NCBI GenBank assembly: GCA_025667525.1
Contig: CM046875.1
Location: 120,270,340-120,334,339, forward strand
DNA: 64,000 nucleotides
Reading direction: 5' to 3'
DNA from: Glebionis coronaria
Lineage: Eukaryota; Streptophyta; Magnoliopsida; Asterales; Asteraceae
Shown: positions 1-11,190 of the stretch, piece by piece
How positions within the stretch are numbered: position 1 is the first letter of the stretch
Layout: each line of letters begins with the position of its first letter
The notes under the pieces: generated by a model
The model's input: the letters and a program-made list of their open reading frames with translations, nothing else
Told to the model about the DNA's origin: nothing
Databases searched by the model: none
Position numbers and translations under genes: made by a program

Positions 1-870
1 AATAGCGGTTAAATATGTATATATACTACACTCTTTTTCAATCATTTTAATTAGAAAAACTATAATTACCTGAGATTTGTGTTCACCGGATTGTACAAAT
101 GTGTTATATATTTTGAACGAACCCGTGATGCCCTTCTAATATGCGGGCCAGTTTCTTTCGCCCATCACAACCCGGAAACATACAACTCTAGTGTATCACA
201 ACCCAAACACACGCCAAGCAATAATCGACATATCGTTTGTTATGAGGCTCAGATAAGTTAGTTATCAGAAAAAGAAAAGACGCCACCATGGCTGCAAACC
301 CAGAAAGGCTGCCTCGCCAAGCTACACGTTATCCAATCTTTACTCAACCCGTTTAAAAAGGTTTTAATACATCATCACAGCCTCTTTAAGTGGTAAGAAC
401 TGGATACGTAGGTCGTGTCACCCGCCATGCCTCCAAACACACATTTGTGATGGCTAGCCAAGATACGGGCCACTTCTGGCTATCATACAGTTTAGATCAT
501 AATAACCTCATAGGGCACAATTTTGTCAATTACTTTGTGTTGATTACATAAATAAACAAAACAGCCCAGAAGTAGCGTCATAACTAAGGAACAATCGCAG
601 GCAAATGATCAAAACGAAACACTGTAAACTCAGATAATCATATCTCCACAACCCATAAGTTTCGCATTCCTAGATATATGCCCAAAAGGGGGTAAGAAGC
701 CACAAATAATCATATCTCTACAATTCATTTAATTATGACGTATGACAACGTTGTTTCATCGCCTGCATCAATAGCGGCAACGAAAGCGATGACTGTTACT
801 ATCGTCGCCTGCCATCAACAGCGGCAACGAACTGAGCACGTTCCGTTCAATCACACAATGCCTGCAAGCA
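1..870. repeat. Degenerate repeat-derived DNA, no gene
   Basis: No credible coding region is seen. Parts resemble the repeats that follow: a stretch at about 285-355 (ATGGCTGCAA, then GCC(T/C)CGCCAAG and AACCCGTTT) recurs near 1056, 1305 and 1411. A segment at 745-835 with CGTCGCCTGCCA and GCGGCAACGAA is a diverged form of the unit repeated at 1926-3030. The segment is therefore probably part of the same repeat complex as the foldback-like element that begins at 871. Confidence 0.45.
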
Positions 871-1006
871 CATTATAATAAGATTTGTTCTCCCCCTCAC
901 AACTTATTTATTCCCTCACAAAGAAAACACGCACTAACAGCTACATCCTTCAGTTTCATTATTCCGTTTCATTAATTAGTGCCCGTTTTCATTAATTGGG
1001 TTGCCC
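871..1006 (+). repeat. Left long terminal inverted repeat
   Basis: About 136 bp beginning CATTATAATAAGATTTGTTC and ending at GGGTTGCCC. It pairs with 3356-3490. Shared blocks include CCCCCTCACAAC, AAAGAAAACACGCACTAAC and CCCGTTTTCATTAATTGGG. Confidence 0.7.
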
Positions 1007-1011
1007 ACGGT

Positions 1012-1400
1012 AGGCTCAGATAGGGCAACACATAGGAAGAGGAGGATACACACGGCATGGCTGCAACATCAACAGGTTGCCCCGCCAAGATCCGTATAAT
1101 CTCACCCTCAACCCGGCCCGTTCAAACTCATCACAACCCTCGTAATTAATAACCACGGCTAAACATTTAATAATTTGGCCCGCAAAGAGTCGTAAAACCA
1201 CAACGCTAATCGAAACTGTCCACTTTGATCAAACCACATACTTTCAAGATAATCAAGAGGTTAGGCTCAGATAGGGCAACGCATAAGAATAGGAGGATAC
1301 ACACGGATGGATGCAACCTGAACAGGTTGCCCCGCTAAAATCCGTGTAATCTCAACTTCAATACCCCGTTTAAAGTCACCACGTACATAAAGAGGAACAC
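1012..1400. repeat. Dispersed direct repeat pair, about 248 bp apart
   Basis: GTAGGCTCAGATAGGGCAAC and the next 110 bp occur at about 1010-1130 and again at 1261-1380 with small differences. Each copy contains ATACACACGG, GCAAC, AACAGGTTGCCCCGC and a pyrimidine-rich stretch ending near CCCG. A shorter relative starts near 1405 (GCTGCCATGGCTGCAA). Confidence 0.65.
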
Positions 1401-1744
1401 AGGATATGGCTGCCATGGCTGCAAAGCTAATAAGCCTGCCCCGCCAAGATGCACATAATCCGAACATCCAACCAAATAGGTACAAACTTTATCATCGTAG
1501 CCCTATAGAATCGTATCATTACCGTGGTATAATATCTTGTGTTTGCAAATCAGTTTTCATGGTTAACAGCAACAGATGAGAATGCCTTATTAGGAATGTA
1601 GTGATGGCCTCATATGCAAGGCGTACCCAGAAACCCGCCAGGGCTGCGACCAAATGATCGCGATGCCAAGATACGGTTCCTATCAACCGACGGGTGCCCA
1701 AAAACCCTCATAAACCATGAGATATCACAAATCCAAAGGCAAGC

Positions 1745-2495
1745 GGGTATCACAACAAATAACCACCATAAAGGCGCAAAGACCCGCCATAAGCATCATT
1801 AAGCACATCTCACAAACCAAATCTAATACTGTTTTTCTCTCCTCACAATCCCTCCCTTCTCTCACAGAAAATACACACGCTAAACACACACGGTTCTGGT
1901 CTGACTCGTTATAAACCACAACAATGGGTATCACAACAAATAACCACCATAAAGGCGAAAAGACCGGACATAAGCATCACTGAGCACATCTGACAAACCA
2001 AATCTAATATTCTTTACCAAAAATCACCAACGTCACCTGCCACTAATGGCGGCATCGAAGGGAGTAAGCAGATTAAAAAAAAGCAACATCCATAGGTTCT
2101 AGCAGACAACATGAAATCCAAAGGCAAGCGGGTATCACAACAAATAACCACCATAAAGGCGCAAAGACCCTCCATAATCATCATTAAGCACATCTTACAA
2201 ACCGAATCTAATACTCTTTTGCTCTCCTCACAATCCCTCCCTTCTCTCACAGAAAATACACACGTTAAACACACACGGTTCTGATCCGACCCGTTATAAA
2301 CCACAACAATGGGTATCACAACAAATAACCACCATAAAGGCGAAAAGACCGGACAAAAGCATCACTAAGCACATCTGACAAACCAAATCTAATATTCTTT
2401 ACCAAAAATCACCAACGTCACCTGCCACTAATGGCGGCATTGAAGGGAGTAAGCAGATTAAAAAAAAGCAACATCTATAGGTTCTAGCAGACACA
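1745..2495. repeat. Tandem duplication of a composite unit of about 385 bp
   Basis: The composite unit is A (about 181 bp, containing TCACAATCCCTCCCTTCTCTC) plus B (about 204 bp, containing ACCAACGTCACCTGCCACTAA). A-B occurs at 1745-2129 and again at 2130-2495. The two copies are nearly identical, so the duplication is recent relative to the surrounding decay. A and B themselves share their first 80-100 bp (GGGTATCACAACAAATAACC). Confidence 0.8.
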
Positions 2496-2499
2496 ACCA

Positions 2500-2728
2500 A
2501 TAAAAAGTTTTGATCTTTCAACTTATGAAAATAGTCAACAAATCCCACAAATTGCTCAGATTCTTTTAAAGTCAACAAAGTCAAAACCTCATCATTTTCC
2601 AAATTTAAATTAAAATTACTTTCAAGATCCATAACCAAGTATTCATTTTTATTATTTATTTCATAATCATCTACAAAACCATCATCATCAAAGTCACAAA
2701 TGGCATCGTTTTCTTCTACACATAGTAA
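2500..2728 (-). other. Open minus-strand segment, possible captured coding fragment
   Basis: This 230-bp stretch interrupts the tandem array and does not resemble it. On the minus strand it stays open for about 76 codons from near 2728 down to 2500 and then runs into repeat sequence. The predicted peptide is acidic (CDFDDDGFVDDYE, then DLESNFNLNLENDEVL) and looks protein-like rather than random AT-rich translation. The nearest internal ATG is at about 2632. It may be a fragment of a host or transposon gene carried by the element. No family was recognised. Confidence 0.35.
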
Positions 2729-3030
2729 AAATAACCACCATAAAGGCGAAAAGACCGGACATAAGCATCACTAAGCACATCTGACAAACCAAATCTAATA
2801 TTCTTTACCAAAAATCACCAACGTCACCTGCCACTAATGGCGACATCGAAGGGAGTAAGCAGATTAAAAAAAAGAAACATCCATAGGTTCTAGCAGACAA
2901 CATGTAAAGCAAGAATCAATATTATTTACCAATAATCACCAACGTCGCCTGCCACTAATGGCGGCATCGAAGGGAGTAAGCAGATTAAAAAAGCAACATC
3001 CATCAGTTCTAGCAGACCACATATAAAGCA
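2729..3030. repeat. Two further copies of repeat unit B
   Basis: AAATAACCACCATAAAGG starts a B copy at about 2729-2903. A shorter one follows at 2904-3020 (ACCAACGTCGCCTGCCACTA). They flank the open segment on its right and show that it sits inside the array. Confidence 0.7.
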
Positions 3031-3355
3031 ACGATCAAAGAGTATGGGAAACATAACTCACTGAAAACCCAGATCCGATCAAACGGACGAAACTACCAAA
3101 CCCGAGCAAAAATTATGGTTTCCAGCAAACTAACCAATCAAACACATCCAATGAAGATTAGATCACGTCACCACATACACAGACCACGATAAGATCCGAT
3201 CAAGATGACCAGTACGTCCAAGATTAGATCGGCACACCACACACACAAATCTTTGTGTTGTGTGAAAGAGAGTTATGAGAGATTATGAAAGGGAAAAATA
3301 TTTATGAGAGGCCAAATCAATGAAAGGGCAATAAAAACCCCAAATGATTATTAAA
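3031..3355. other. Internal spacer of the foldback-like element
   Basis: Non-coding. It contains two near-repeats around AAGATTAGATC (3164-3225) and a short imperfect hairpin at 3230-3262 (CACACACAAA / TTTGTGTTGTGTG). Nothing else is recognised. Confidence 0.4.
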
Positions 3356-3490
3356 GGGCAACCCAATTAATGAAAACGGGCACCCATCAATGCAACGGAA
3401 TAATGAAACCAAGGATGTAGGTGTTAGTGCGTGTTTTCTTTGTGAGGGAAGAAAGATGTTGTGAGGGGGAGAAGAAATCTTATTATAATG
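3356..3490 (-). repeat. Right long terminal inverted repeat
   Basis: Reverse complement of 871-1006; ends CTTATTATAATG. An additional small inverted repeat, AGGAGAAT / ATTCTCCT, lies just outside at 3498-3537. Confidence 0.7.
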
Positions 3491-3859
3491 CCTTTGTGAG
3501 GAGAATTACTACTCCTATGGATGCATGATTCTCCTCCTTTATATAAAGGTTAATATGTTCATTGAGCGTTACCTCGGTCACATTTTCTTTTTCTGGTGCA
3601 GGTATTAAGCAGGAGTTGAGATATGCTAGAGACTTACCTTAGTAAACCCATTGTCTCATAAAAAGTAATGTTTTGAAGACCTCTATATTTTAAAGTTTGC
3701 TTTTAAACCTTTATGTTTTGGAAATTTTCACTTTTGGAGAGTTATTTTGATAATTGGTTAATATTTAATAAAATAAGACTTCCGCTTGCATTTATATATA
3801 TTCTGATATGACCCCATAATATGATTCTTTGTTTTTTCTTTATTAGAGCGGGTGTTACA
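3491..3859 (+). repeat. 3' part of the 5' LTR of a decayed Ty3/gypsy element
   Basis: From about 3548 the sequence matches 36860-37185 (TGTTCA(T/C)TGAGCGTTA, then AGAGACTTACCTTAGT, CACTTTTGGAGAGTTATTTTGATAATTGGTT). Both copies end in GTTACA. TATATAAA at 3539-3546 is a candidate TATA box. The upstream part of this LTR is missing or displaced by the repeat complex to the left. The following PBS shows this is the 5' LTR of a plus-strand element. Confidence 0.7.
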
Positions 3860-3864
3860 ATTAT

Positions 3865-3877
3865 GGTATCATAAACA
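3865..3877 (+). promoter_or_regulatory. Primer-binding site, tRNA-iMet type (degenerate)
   Basis: TGGTATCATAAAC begins 5 bp after the LTR end GTTACA. The first eight bases match the complement of the plant initiator tRNA-Met 3' end, the usual primer of many gypsy and copia elements. The remainder is mutated. Confidence 0.6.
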
Positions 3878-4536
3878 TTTTGACTAAGGATTTGACCTGT
3901 GAGGATTGTGTAGACATTAGGATTTCATTCATATATTGATAAGATTGTTATCTTTCATATTTTGTTCCTAACTCTTAATCGTCTTCTCTGCTTCGTTTAT
4001 TGATTACTCTAATGGGAACGACAAGCAAGCTGCTACAAAGGGGCGTGATTATTCTTCTAGTGCTTCTGGTACCATTCCAAAAAAAATCTTTATTTGTCCG
4101 ATCGTGATTTTCTTTCTATTTATTTTATTCGTTATTGGTGCGACACATTATGTGCTTTCTCTTTCGTTTGACATATTTTATTCCTCGTAAATTGTTTGCG
4201 TGCGACCTAATCATTAGAGGTGTCTGACATCTGCGAGTTATCGGTCCGTTTGAATTTTAGATCATATTGGTGAATTTTCTATCTTTTGGCGCTAGTTCCG
4301 TAGTTATCGTATGTGTGTAATGTGTTCCATGCTTCACTCTTGTGAGGTTATAATTACCATCTGCATCATGTGGTTATGTATCCATTAAATCATATTCATA
4401 TGGTTTCGTATATGTTTCGTTTAGTCTTCTTATTTTAACATCGTGGCCGAAATTTCTTTTAGAGTTGAAGAATTATGAAACCCGTATAATCTGTTTCAAT
4501 TTCGAGGACAAAAATTTCTTTTTAGATAGGAAGAGT
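3878..4536 (+). mobile_element. Collapsed internal region of the gypsy element, coding lost
   Basis: Only about 660 bp separate the PBS from the start of the 3' LTR, so gag and pol have been deleted. ATGGGAACGACAAGCAAGC at 4012 may be a relic of the gag start; its frame closes within about 35 codons. ATTTCGAGGACAAAAATTTC at 4498-4518 followed by a short purine run resembles the sequence found just before the 3' LTR of Tekay/Del-type chromoviruses. That classification is from remembered family pattern only. Confidence 0.5.
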
Positions 4537-5010
4537 TGTAAAACTCAAAAATTTGGTTTGTATTTTATTTCACCATTTTAAATTTAACCTAAAGTTGAAA
4601 TAATAATCATTTGATATTAAAACCTTAGGTTAAAATTATTTTTTATTATCAATTTTTAACTTAAGGTATTTGTTTTTAATTTTTTATAAAAAAACTATAG
4701 ATCTTCGCGAAGTAGTTTTATAGATCGTCGTCTAAGTGTGCGTGCATTTTCACTTTTCAAATAAAAAGCGTCATCATTCGTCGTTGTCGGGCTTTCTAAT
4801 TTGAGTTGTCTAAAGCATTCTTTTTAAGAAAATATTATCTTAATTTTGTTTGTCTATTGAATGGCCAAGTTCATTTTCTTCATGCGTGCAAGTAATATGG
4901 AGAGTGACAATAATATTTGTCTTTTTAGTTCGTTATTATCGACTCAATACGAATTGATTGTCCAACAGAAATCAGGTTAAATAATTGTTTTTGTTGTTAG
5001 ATTTTATAAA
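4537..5010 (+). repeat. Start of the 3' LTR of the gypsy element (interrupted)
   Basis: TGTAAAACTC at 4537 follows a purine-rich stretch (TAGATAGGAAGAG) and fits an LTR start. The matching LTR end is 32 kb away at 37185, so the LTR appears split by the nested insertions. The right edge near 5010 is set only by a change in sequence character and is uncertain. Confidence 0.45.
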
Positions 5011-6295
5011 ATTTTGGTAATCTAGGTCTAATTATCATAAAGCACGTAAAAAATATAAAAATATGATCTCTACGTATCCGTACTAAGCTAAAAACAAAGT
5101 GCACATACCACACATAATGCCAAATGTACAAGTAATCAATGCAAAAGTTATAAAATTGCTCAAAATGTAAAGTATGCAAAAATATAAGGACTGAAAATGT
5201 AAATTCAGAAACTAAAAGGAGTTGAATGAAAATATAACAAACTTTTAATCAAAATATAACAAACTACCAAACTAATCTAACTGAAATTGTAACTAATAAC
5301 AAATCTGAGGACTAACTTTCAAAACCTAAAAACTTATAACTAATTCTAACAGATTAAACAAATGCCTAAAATCAAGGGACCTAAATGCAACTCTAACAAG
5401 TATTATAGTGAAAACGGGCTTAATGACTTGAATAAGCTGGTTAGAGAGTTTTATACTACCAAATAAGCTGAAACAAGTTCTAAAAGTCTTAAAATCCAAA
5501 TTCACTTAGTCATTCAAAGGAATTAAGCTGAAGTATCCAATAAGCCAAATAAGCACTTTTTGGAATAAGCACTTTTAAGAGATCTGCTTATTGGGAAAAT
5601 CACTAAAGCTGATTTGCTCAAAATATGTTCTAATGGCCAAATAAGGAAGACATATCCACGAAAATCTCAAAAAGCTCCAAAATATAAGCCAGAAAATTAA
5701 ATAAGCTATTTTGGCTTATGTTGACCAAACGTTGACCAGTGTTGACCAAGTTTGACCTTGGTCCAATCTTAATTTCTAAGCTTATCTAACTGATTTGTGG
5801 AAGAAAATCACTATTTTTATGAAAGAAATAAGGTTGGAATGAGAATTCTGTTAAGCTTTCATCACAAAAACTTGCATTTCCTCAAAGGCTTAAACTATGG
5901 CTTATTTCTTGCTTATTATTGAGAACTGTATTGTCTACCCTATATGTCTAGAAAGCTTGGATGAAAAGCTCTACTCAGAAACAAGAATTACTTCCTAACT
6001 CTAAGAAATCAAGATTTGGCAAGTGATTGAAAAAGGCATGTTTTTGGCAAGTAATCTGACCCAAAGTTTTTTAGTACTAATTGCTTGTTTGACTTACCAA
6101 TTGACTCTAAAATCTTGCAGGTTTACCTAATATCAACTAGTGAGTGTATGTGGACTATGAACAACAACGTTTAACCACTGGTTCAAGATTAGTGATCTAT
6201 GCCAAACACTAGTTAATAGAATAAGCTAGAATTAAGCTATGAAGACTTGATGAAACTAACAGAATAAGCTAACTAACACTCAAAACACATCAAGT
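5011..6295. other. Unassigned non-coding segment, interrupted element or LTR
   Basis: No ORF of note. It is rich in AATAAGC / GCTTATT words (over a dozen between 5430 and 6280) and holds four TTGACC words at 5721-5757. It ends exactly where the LTR of the minus-strand element begins (TGATGTGTTCGG at 6296). It may be the continuation of 34966-35850, which also has many TTGAC words, but no shared repeat was found. Confidence 0.3.
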
Positions 6296-8182
6296 AGCTG
6301 ATGTGTTCGGACATAAATATTCAAAGAATGCAAATACAGATCCCCGACAAGAAGCCAAAAACTTGATGTGCTCCCCACACATAGGGTTTTAAATTTATAA
6401 ACAAGAATTACCGATATTAATTAGGAACACAAATTCGAGAAAGTATACTCTAGTCATGTTGCAATTAGGTTGGTAAGTCAAGGTCGTCCCATGGGACTTG
6501 GTTATACTCAAGTGTAGTTTGTTTGTAACAAATGGTAAGTATGATTGTCACGATCAAACCACCATGAGAATCGTTAAAGGCACAAGCACACAAAGAACAT
6601 ACATGTATAGTCAAATGATCACACGGACATTAGGATGTTTAGTTTGGAAAACATATTAAAGGTAATCCTTTCGACCTATAGAACCAATAATAAGACACTA
6701 GTGATTTATAAATCAAATATACATAAGTCTCAATCAAGTGGTCACTCATGAGCCTTATGCCTAAACCAACAACAACAAGAAGAATCCTTTCGACCCATAG
6801 ACTTGGTGTTATCAATCTGATAAATTCCATTTACTTGAAAGATGATTAGAACAATATATTCAAAAGACTCCTTTCGACCTATAATCTAGATTAAACCTTA
6901 ACTTGTTATGTTTATTAAGTCTCTTGCACAATCTTCACAAAGTGCAAGACCAAATCATTTGTCGATTAACGAATTGAAATCAACCATATTGAGAATAACT
7001 TCGACATATAGACGCAACAATGATTAACCAAATTGACAAACAAGAACAAGTTCTAATTCAACCAAATATAATGTTATCACCATAATCCAATGACAAGCTC
7101 TAATAGAATCCAAACATCCATTTATCACAAGTTTACATATGATTCACACAAGTATCAAAACATTCACAATATCACAAAACACAAGAATCACCATAACATG
7201 AACATAACAACAGTGAATAATAAAAAAGAAGTTACCAAACATTAGAGTTCAAAGTACCAAAGTACAATGCATTCGACCCATATGAACAACCAAAATACAA
7301 TTCGTCCCACCCATAGCCTTCTTGGACATCAACCTCTTGGTGTGAGTATAGAGCCTTTTGGGGTGTTTGGGAATGAGGATTGTTGGAGATTGGATTGTTT
7401 ATGGTGTATGGCTTGCTTCTCTACATCTTCCATGTCTTATAACATGAACATGGTAACCAATTCCACCCCTCACCACTTGGGTGAGGGGTGATAACAAAAC
7501 ACAGAAATATGATGGATTAAGATTACAAAGGATGAGATTATGATTCAAGGATAGATTGATTGATTATAAACACTACCCCATGGGTTTTATTTATAGATGG
7601 ATTAGCCTTGGCCACCAAGCACTTTTCTTGGAGCCAAAGGTGAGTAATGTTCCAGGGAATGGAGTAATAAAGAGAAAATGATCGGTCTTTTGATGTTATG
7701 GGACTTAATTGAAGTGATTAAGTTTACTTGGAAAAGTGGCAGACTTGAGAAATGCTAGTGGCAGAATAAATCTTGCTGGTGGCAACTTGATGTAGTTTTG
7801 CCAGCGGCAGAATGATCTTGTCGGTGGCAACTGGGTGTAGTTTTGCTGGTGGCAGAAATAATGTTGCTGGTGGCAACTGGGCCAACTTTCCCTTATTTCT
7901 TCTTTAGTCCTTTTTCTTTGTTTCTTCCACTTTTTTTCTTCCAAACTTTCCAATACTCTTTATCTTTGTATTATTTATCATACGAGAGCTACACTTTCAT
8001 GTCTCGTTCATTCTTTCACCTCCAATACTCGTCTTTTCTTCATTTCTCATGATGTAACCATTGATGAACCTACAATAGCAAATATGCTTCATTAAGTATC
8101 ATATGTTCATACTAATCACATAAATATATGCATAAACACCGCGAATACGCTCCTAGAAATATGTTAGATTTGAGCGTTATCA
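6296..8182 (-). repeat. 3' LTR of a coding-less Athila/Tat-like element
   Basis: Read on the minus strand, the LTR starts TGATAACGCTC at 8182 and ends GAACACATCA at 6296 (1887 bp). It is preceded on the minus strand by the polypurine tract AAGTGTGAGGGGATTT. The second copy is 12291-13150 plus 32939-33959 (1881 bp without the insertion). TATAAATAA on the minus strand at 7588-7596 is the likely promoter TATA box. Stretches such as CCTTTCGACCTATA recur several times between 6660 and 6890. Small ORFs inside are not credible genes. Confidence 0.8.
7733..7880. repeat. Minisatellite of (T/C)TTGC(T/C)GGTGGCA words in the LTR
   Basis: GTGGCAGA and TTGCTGGTGGCAACT words alternate about every 20-30 bp. 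The same stretch is present in the partner LTR at about 33510-33660. Related CG-containing versions lie in the internal region at 10196-10292 and 11094-11185. Confidence 0.7.
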
Positions 8183-8198
8183 AATCCCCTCACACTTA
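8183..8198 (-). promoter_or_regulatory. Polypurine tract of the minus-strand element
   Basis: On the minus strand CTTAAGTGTGAGGGGATT lies directly before the LTR start TGATAACG, the expected place for priming plus-strand DNA synthesis. The same tract adjoins the other LTR at 33960-33975. Confidence 0.75.
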
Positions 8199-8332
8199 AG
8201 TTTTGCTCGTCCTCGAGCAAGGAAAAGAAAAACTTTACTTTCCCTCAAGCAAATAACATAAAAATAAAGTTTAAACAAAATAACTACGTTCTAAAAGAAT
8301 TTTTTTTTGAAAATTCTATGAAAAATTGAAAA

Positions 8333-8515
8333 TATTTTTGGTTTTTATAAGAAATGGCTAAAGGTGCAAACCCCCTCACACTTAAGAGTTTGCTTGTCCT
8401 CAAGCAAGTAAAATAAAATATTTTTGGGATTTTTTTATAAGAAATCGCCAAAGGTACAAACCCCCTCACACTTAAGAGTTTGCTTGTCCTCAAGAAAGTA
8501 AAATAAAATATTCCC
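8333..8515. repeat. Tandem duplication of about 92 bp carrying PPT-like tracts
   Basis: TATAAGAAATGGCTAAAGGT...AAACCCCCTCACACTTAAGA...AGTAAAATAAAATATT occurs twice, at about 8333-8424 and 8425-8515. The pair recurs at about 34118-34295. Each unit carries, on the minus strand, an AAGTGTGAGGGGG tract like the true polypurine tract at 8183. Confidence 0.75.
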
Positions 8516-10195
8516 CACATGGTGCATGAAATGGTTTAGAAAAATAAGATTCAGATCTAACAAATACAAACAAGACTAAACCGAATGGCATGAGCACCAA
8601 GTGTACACATCTAAAGAGGAATTTTATTCGGGTTACGAGGCTAAGGCTTCGAGTTAACGGGTATGGATAAGACATGGGATATTTTTTTATGAGAGGTGTA
8701 TCAAGAATATACAAGTTAGAAGTCTAAGTCCCATGTTGCTAGTTACCGAACAAATCACAAGCCCAAAAATGATTATAGCTACGAGCTTTATTCAACATAT
8801 ATCAACACATGCATATATCACGTCTTAGCACATTGCCAAATCGATATCTAAACATACTTCATCTTCATAATATTGTCATCGCTTTTTTTTTACATTTTTT
8901 TGATGACTTAATTTTTTTTTCTTTTTTTCTCTTTTCTCGTCCTCCTCTTTTTTCATATATTTTTTTCATACATACATCACATGCTCCCCTCGCACTTCGC
9001 TTAAGCATACACCACAAAAAATACAAATAAGAAAGACGTCTCCTTCGTCTATGTTGGAATGGCACACACATAGTGAAGTGTGGCAACTATAAATCATAAA
9101 AAATGATCCAACACACCATGCAACTAGCAACCCACCATTTAGACTTTGACACGGGTTAGGCTAAGGTTTAAGGTTAAATTTTTTTTTTTCTTTTTAGTGG
9201 ATTTAACAAAAACAAAAAGAATGGCTCAACGGGTGTTCTAAGGGTATCTAGCACTAGACGAGAGTGCTAACAAAAGGGTTAATTTATGGGAGGTTAGCTA
9301 ATTCATTTAACTAGATAAAAAGAAAATGGAAAATGATATTTGGGTTTTATTCCTAAGGGCGCCTCTTTGTCACGCATATACACTTATATCACACAAGTGT
9401 GATCTCACTAAAACTTATTTTATTATTATTATTATTTTAATTTTTTTTTTGAAATTTTATATTTTTTTATTATATTTTTTTTAACCATGTAGATGATTAT
9501 TGAAATATATTTACATACAAACGTGTGAAAATATTTAAGTCCTAAGGGCACACAAGTATACAAACTCTCTCTTTTTTTTATATTAGCCTAAACATTTTAG
9601 ACAATAAAAACTGGTTTTGTTTTCTCATTTATTTTCCCTCACACTAAAGTTTTGGATTATACTCAATATGAAAATAATCTTTAAAGCATGAAAAGTGAGG
9701 AAAATAAATAAATAGTCCAAGAGAAACGAAACTTCCCGGGCTAAGAAATTGCGATTGATCTCCAACACGAGTATACACATATAATCCATCAACACGACCA
9801 ATCCATCCTCCATAAGCTTTATTGAATCTTCAAAATAAACTAAACTACAAAACACTTAAATTTATTAAGCACACTTTCGTAGGCAACATGATTTCATTTA
9901 GCATATGCAACAAGCCTTTAAACCCCTCGGTATCCCGAGTGGACGAGTTGTAGTTTCCTGGGGTTTCCAGCGAACACACTCACAAAGTTCATACATGAAC
10001 CACATGAACATAAACAAACGCAAACACACATGCAAACAAAATGAAACAAACACACAAGACAACAAACACAAACAAAAACAAACATTATGCATATTTAAAC
10101 ATCTCACGAATGACAATTAAAAACAATCTAAACACTTAAAAACATAACACGACTCAACAAAAACTAAATAAGAAAAACTAATTTTTTTTTAAAAA

Positions 10196-11190
10196 CAGTG
10201 GCAAAATTGTCGACTGGCAACATTGAGTTGCCGCCGACAAGGTGCACACAAAAGAAAAAATGCCGGCCGACAAAACAAAGTTGTCGACGGCAAGTTGAAT
10301 TTTTTTTTCAATGATAAAAAGAAAAAGAAAGACCAACAATTTTAAAGATGAGAAAAACATACTTTATTTGGTGCCATGGAAATACTAAGAAATATTAAAA
10401 ATGAAAATTTGAACAACTAAATAAAAAAATGAGATTTGAGAGCTACTAGATACCTATGAGTTTGTATACTTATTATTATTTATTTTATTTTATTTCAACA
10501 CAAAAACTTACTTTAAAACTTCTCCAACTCGCAAAAATATTTAGGGAACGAGTAGGGCCCGTCTTAGGAAATAAGAATATGATTTAGTTGACGTTCCCTT
10601 TTTTCTTTTATATTTTATCATGACTAAAAAATGTTACTACTCGCAAAAATTTCCGGGAAACAAATAGTATAAGTTTCGAGCAATGGTTTTCAAAAAAATT
10701 TACAACCAATAAAAATTACACAAACTCTCGACACCGTCATGTTTCTCAAATCTAAAAATAAAACTTTTTTTTTACTAAATGAAACAAAAACACATAATAG
10801 AGGTTTTGTACCAAATCCATTAAACCGGATGGTTTTCTAGACTTCGAGTTCTATCCACGGGGTTTGAGAATTAACCGGGGCGAATAGGAATACGAACAAG
10901 GCACAAAATGATTAAAATGGGGTGGTTTTACGGGATATAAGCTTTATTAATAATTGGTTCGAAACTCGATTAACGGATGTTTAGACGAGTGTAAAACACA
11001 ATTAGGAATGGTTTTGGTTAAGGCCTAGTTTAAATAAAAGAAGATAAAAAGGAAAAAAGAATATTTATTATTTATTTATTTATTGAAAAATTTCAAGTTG
11101 CCGCCGGCAAAATAAAGTTGTCGCCGGCGACTTGACAACAGAATGTGTTTTGCCTACCGGCGAAGGCATTTGCCGCCGGCGATTTTTTTT
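10196..11190. repeat. Two clusters of GTTGCCG/CGGCAAC half-palindromes
   Basis: At 10196-10292 and 11094-11185 words such as GTTGCCGCCGGCAA, TTGTCGCCGGCGAC and TTGCCGCCGGCG occur in quick succession. They are GC-rich islands in otherwise very AT-rich DNA and match the motif family in the same element's LTR. Confidence 0.7.

Larger units (their letters stand above)
871..3490. mobile_element. Foldback/TIR-like non-autonomous element with internal tandem repeats
   Basis: The ends are long inverted repeats: 871-1006 is the reverse complement of 3356-3490 with roughly 85-90% identity by eye, both with CATTATAATAAG at the outer tip. The 2.35 kb between them has no transposase-like ORF and consists largely of tandem and dispersed repeats plus one unusual open segment (2500-2730). 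A non-autonomous MULE-like or foldback element is the best guess. No convincing flanking target duplication was found, so superfamily and exact ends are uncertain. A Helitron with internal repeats is an alternative, but long inverted ends argue against it. Confidence 0.5.

Noticed and set aside
285..352. Small ORF with an ideal GCCACCATGG start context (22 codons)
   Set aside because: The same stretch recurs in degenerate form several times without keeping a frame, so it is a repeat unit rather than a gene.
862..3499. 9-bp target duplication of a MULE around the TIR element
   Set aside because: The nine bases outside the two tips (CTGCAAGCA and CCTTTGTGA) do not match.
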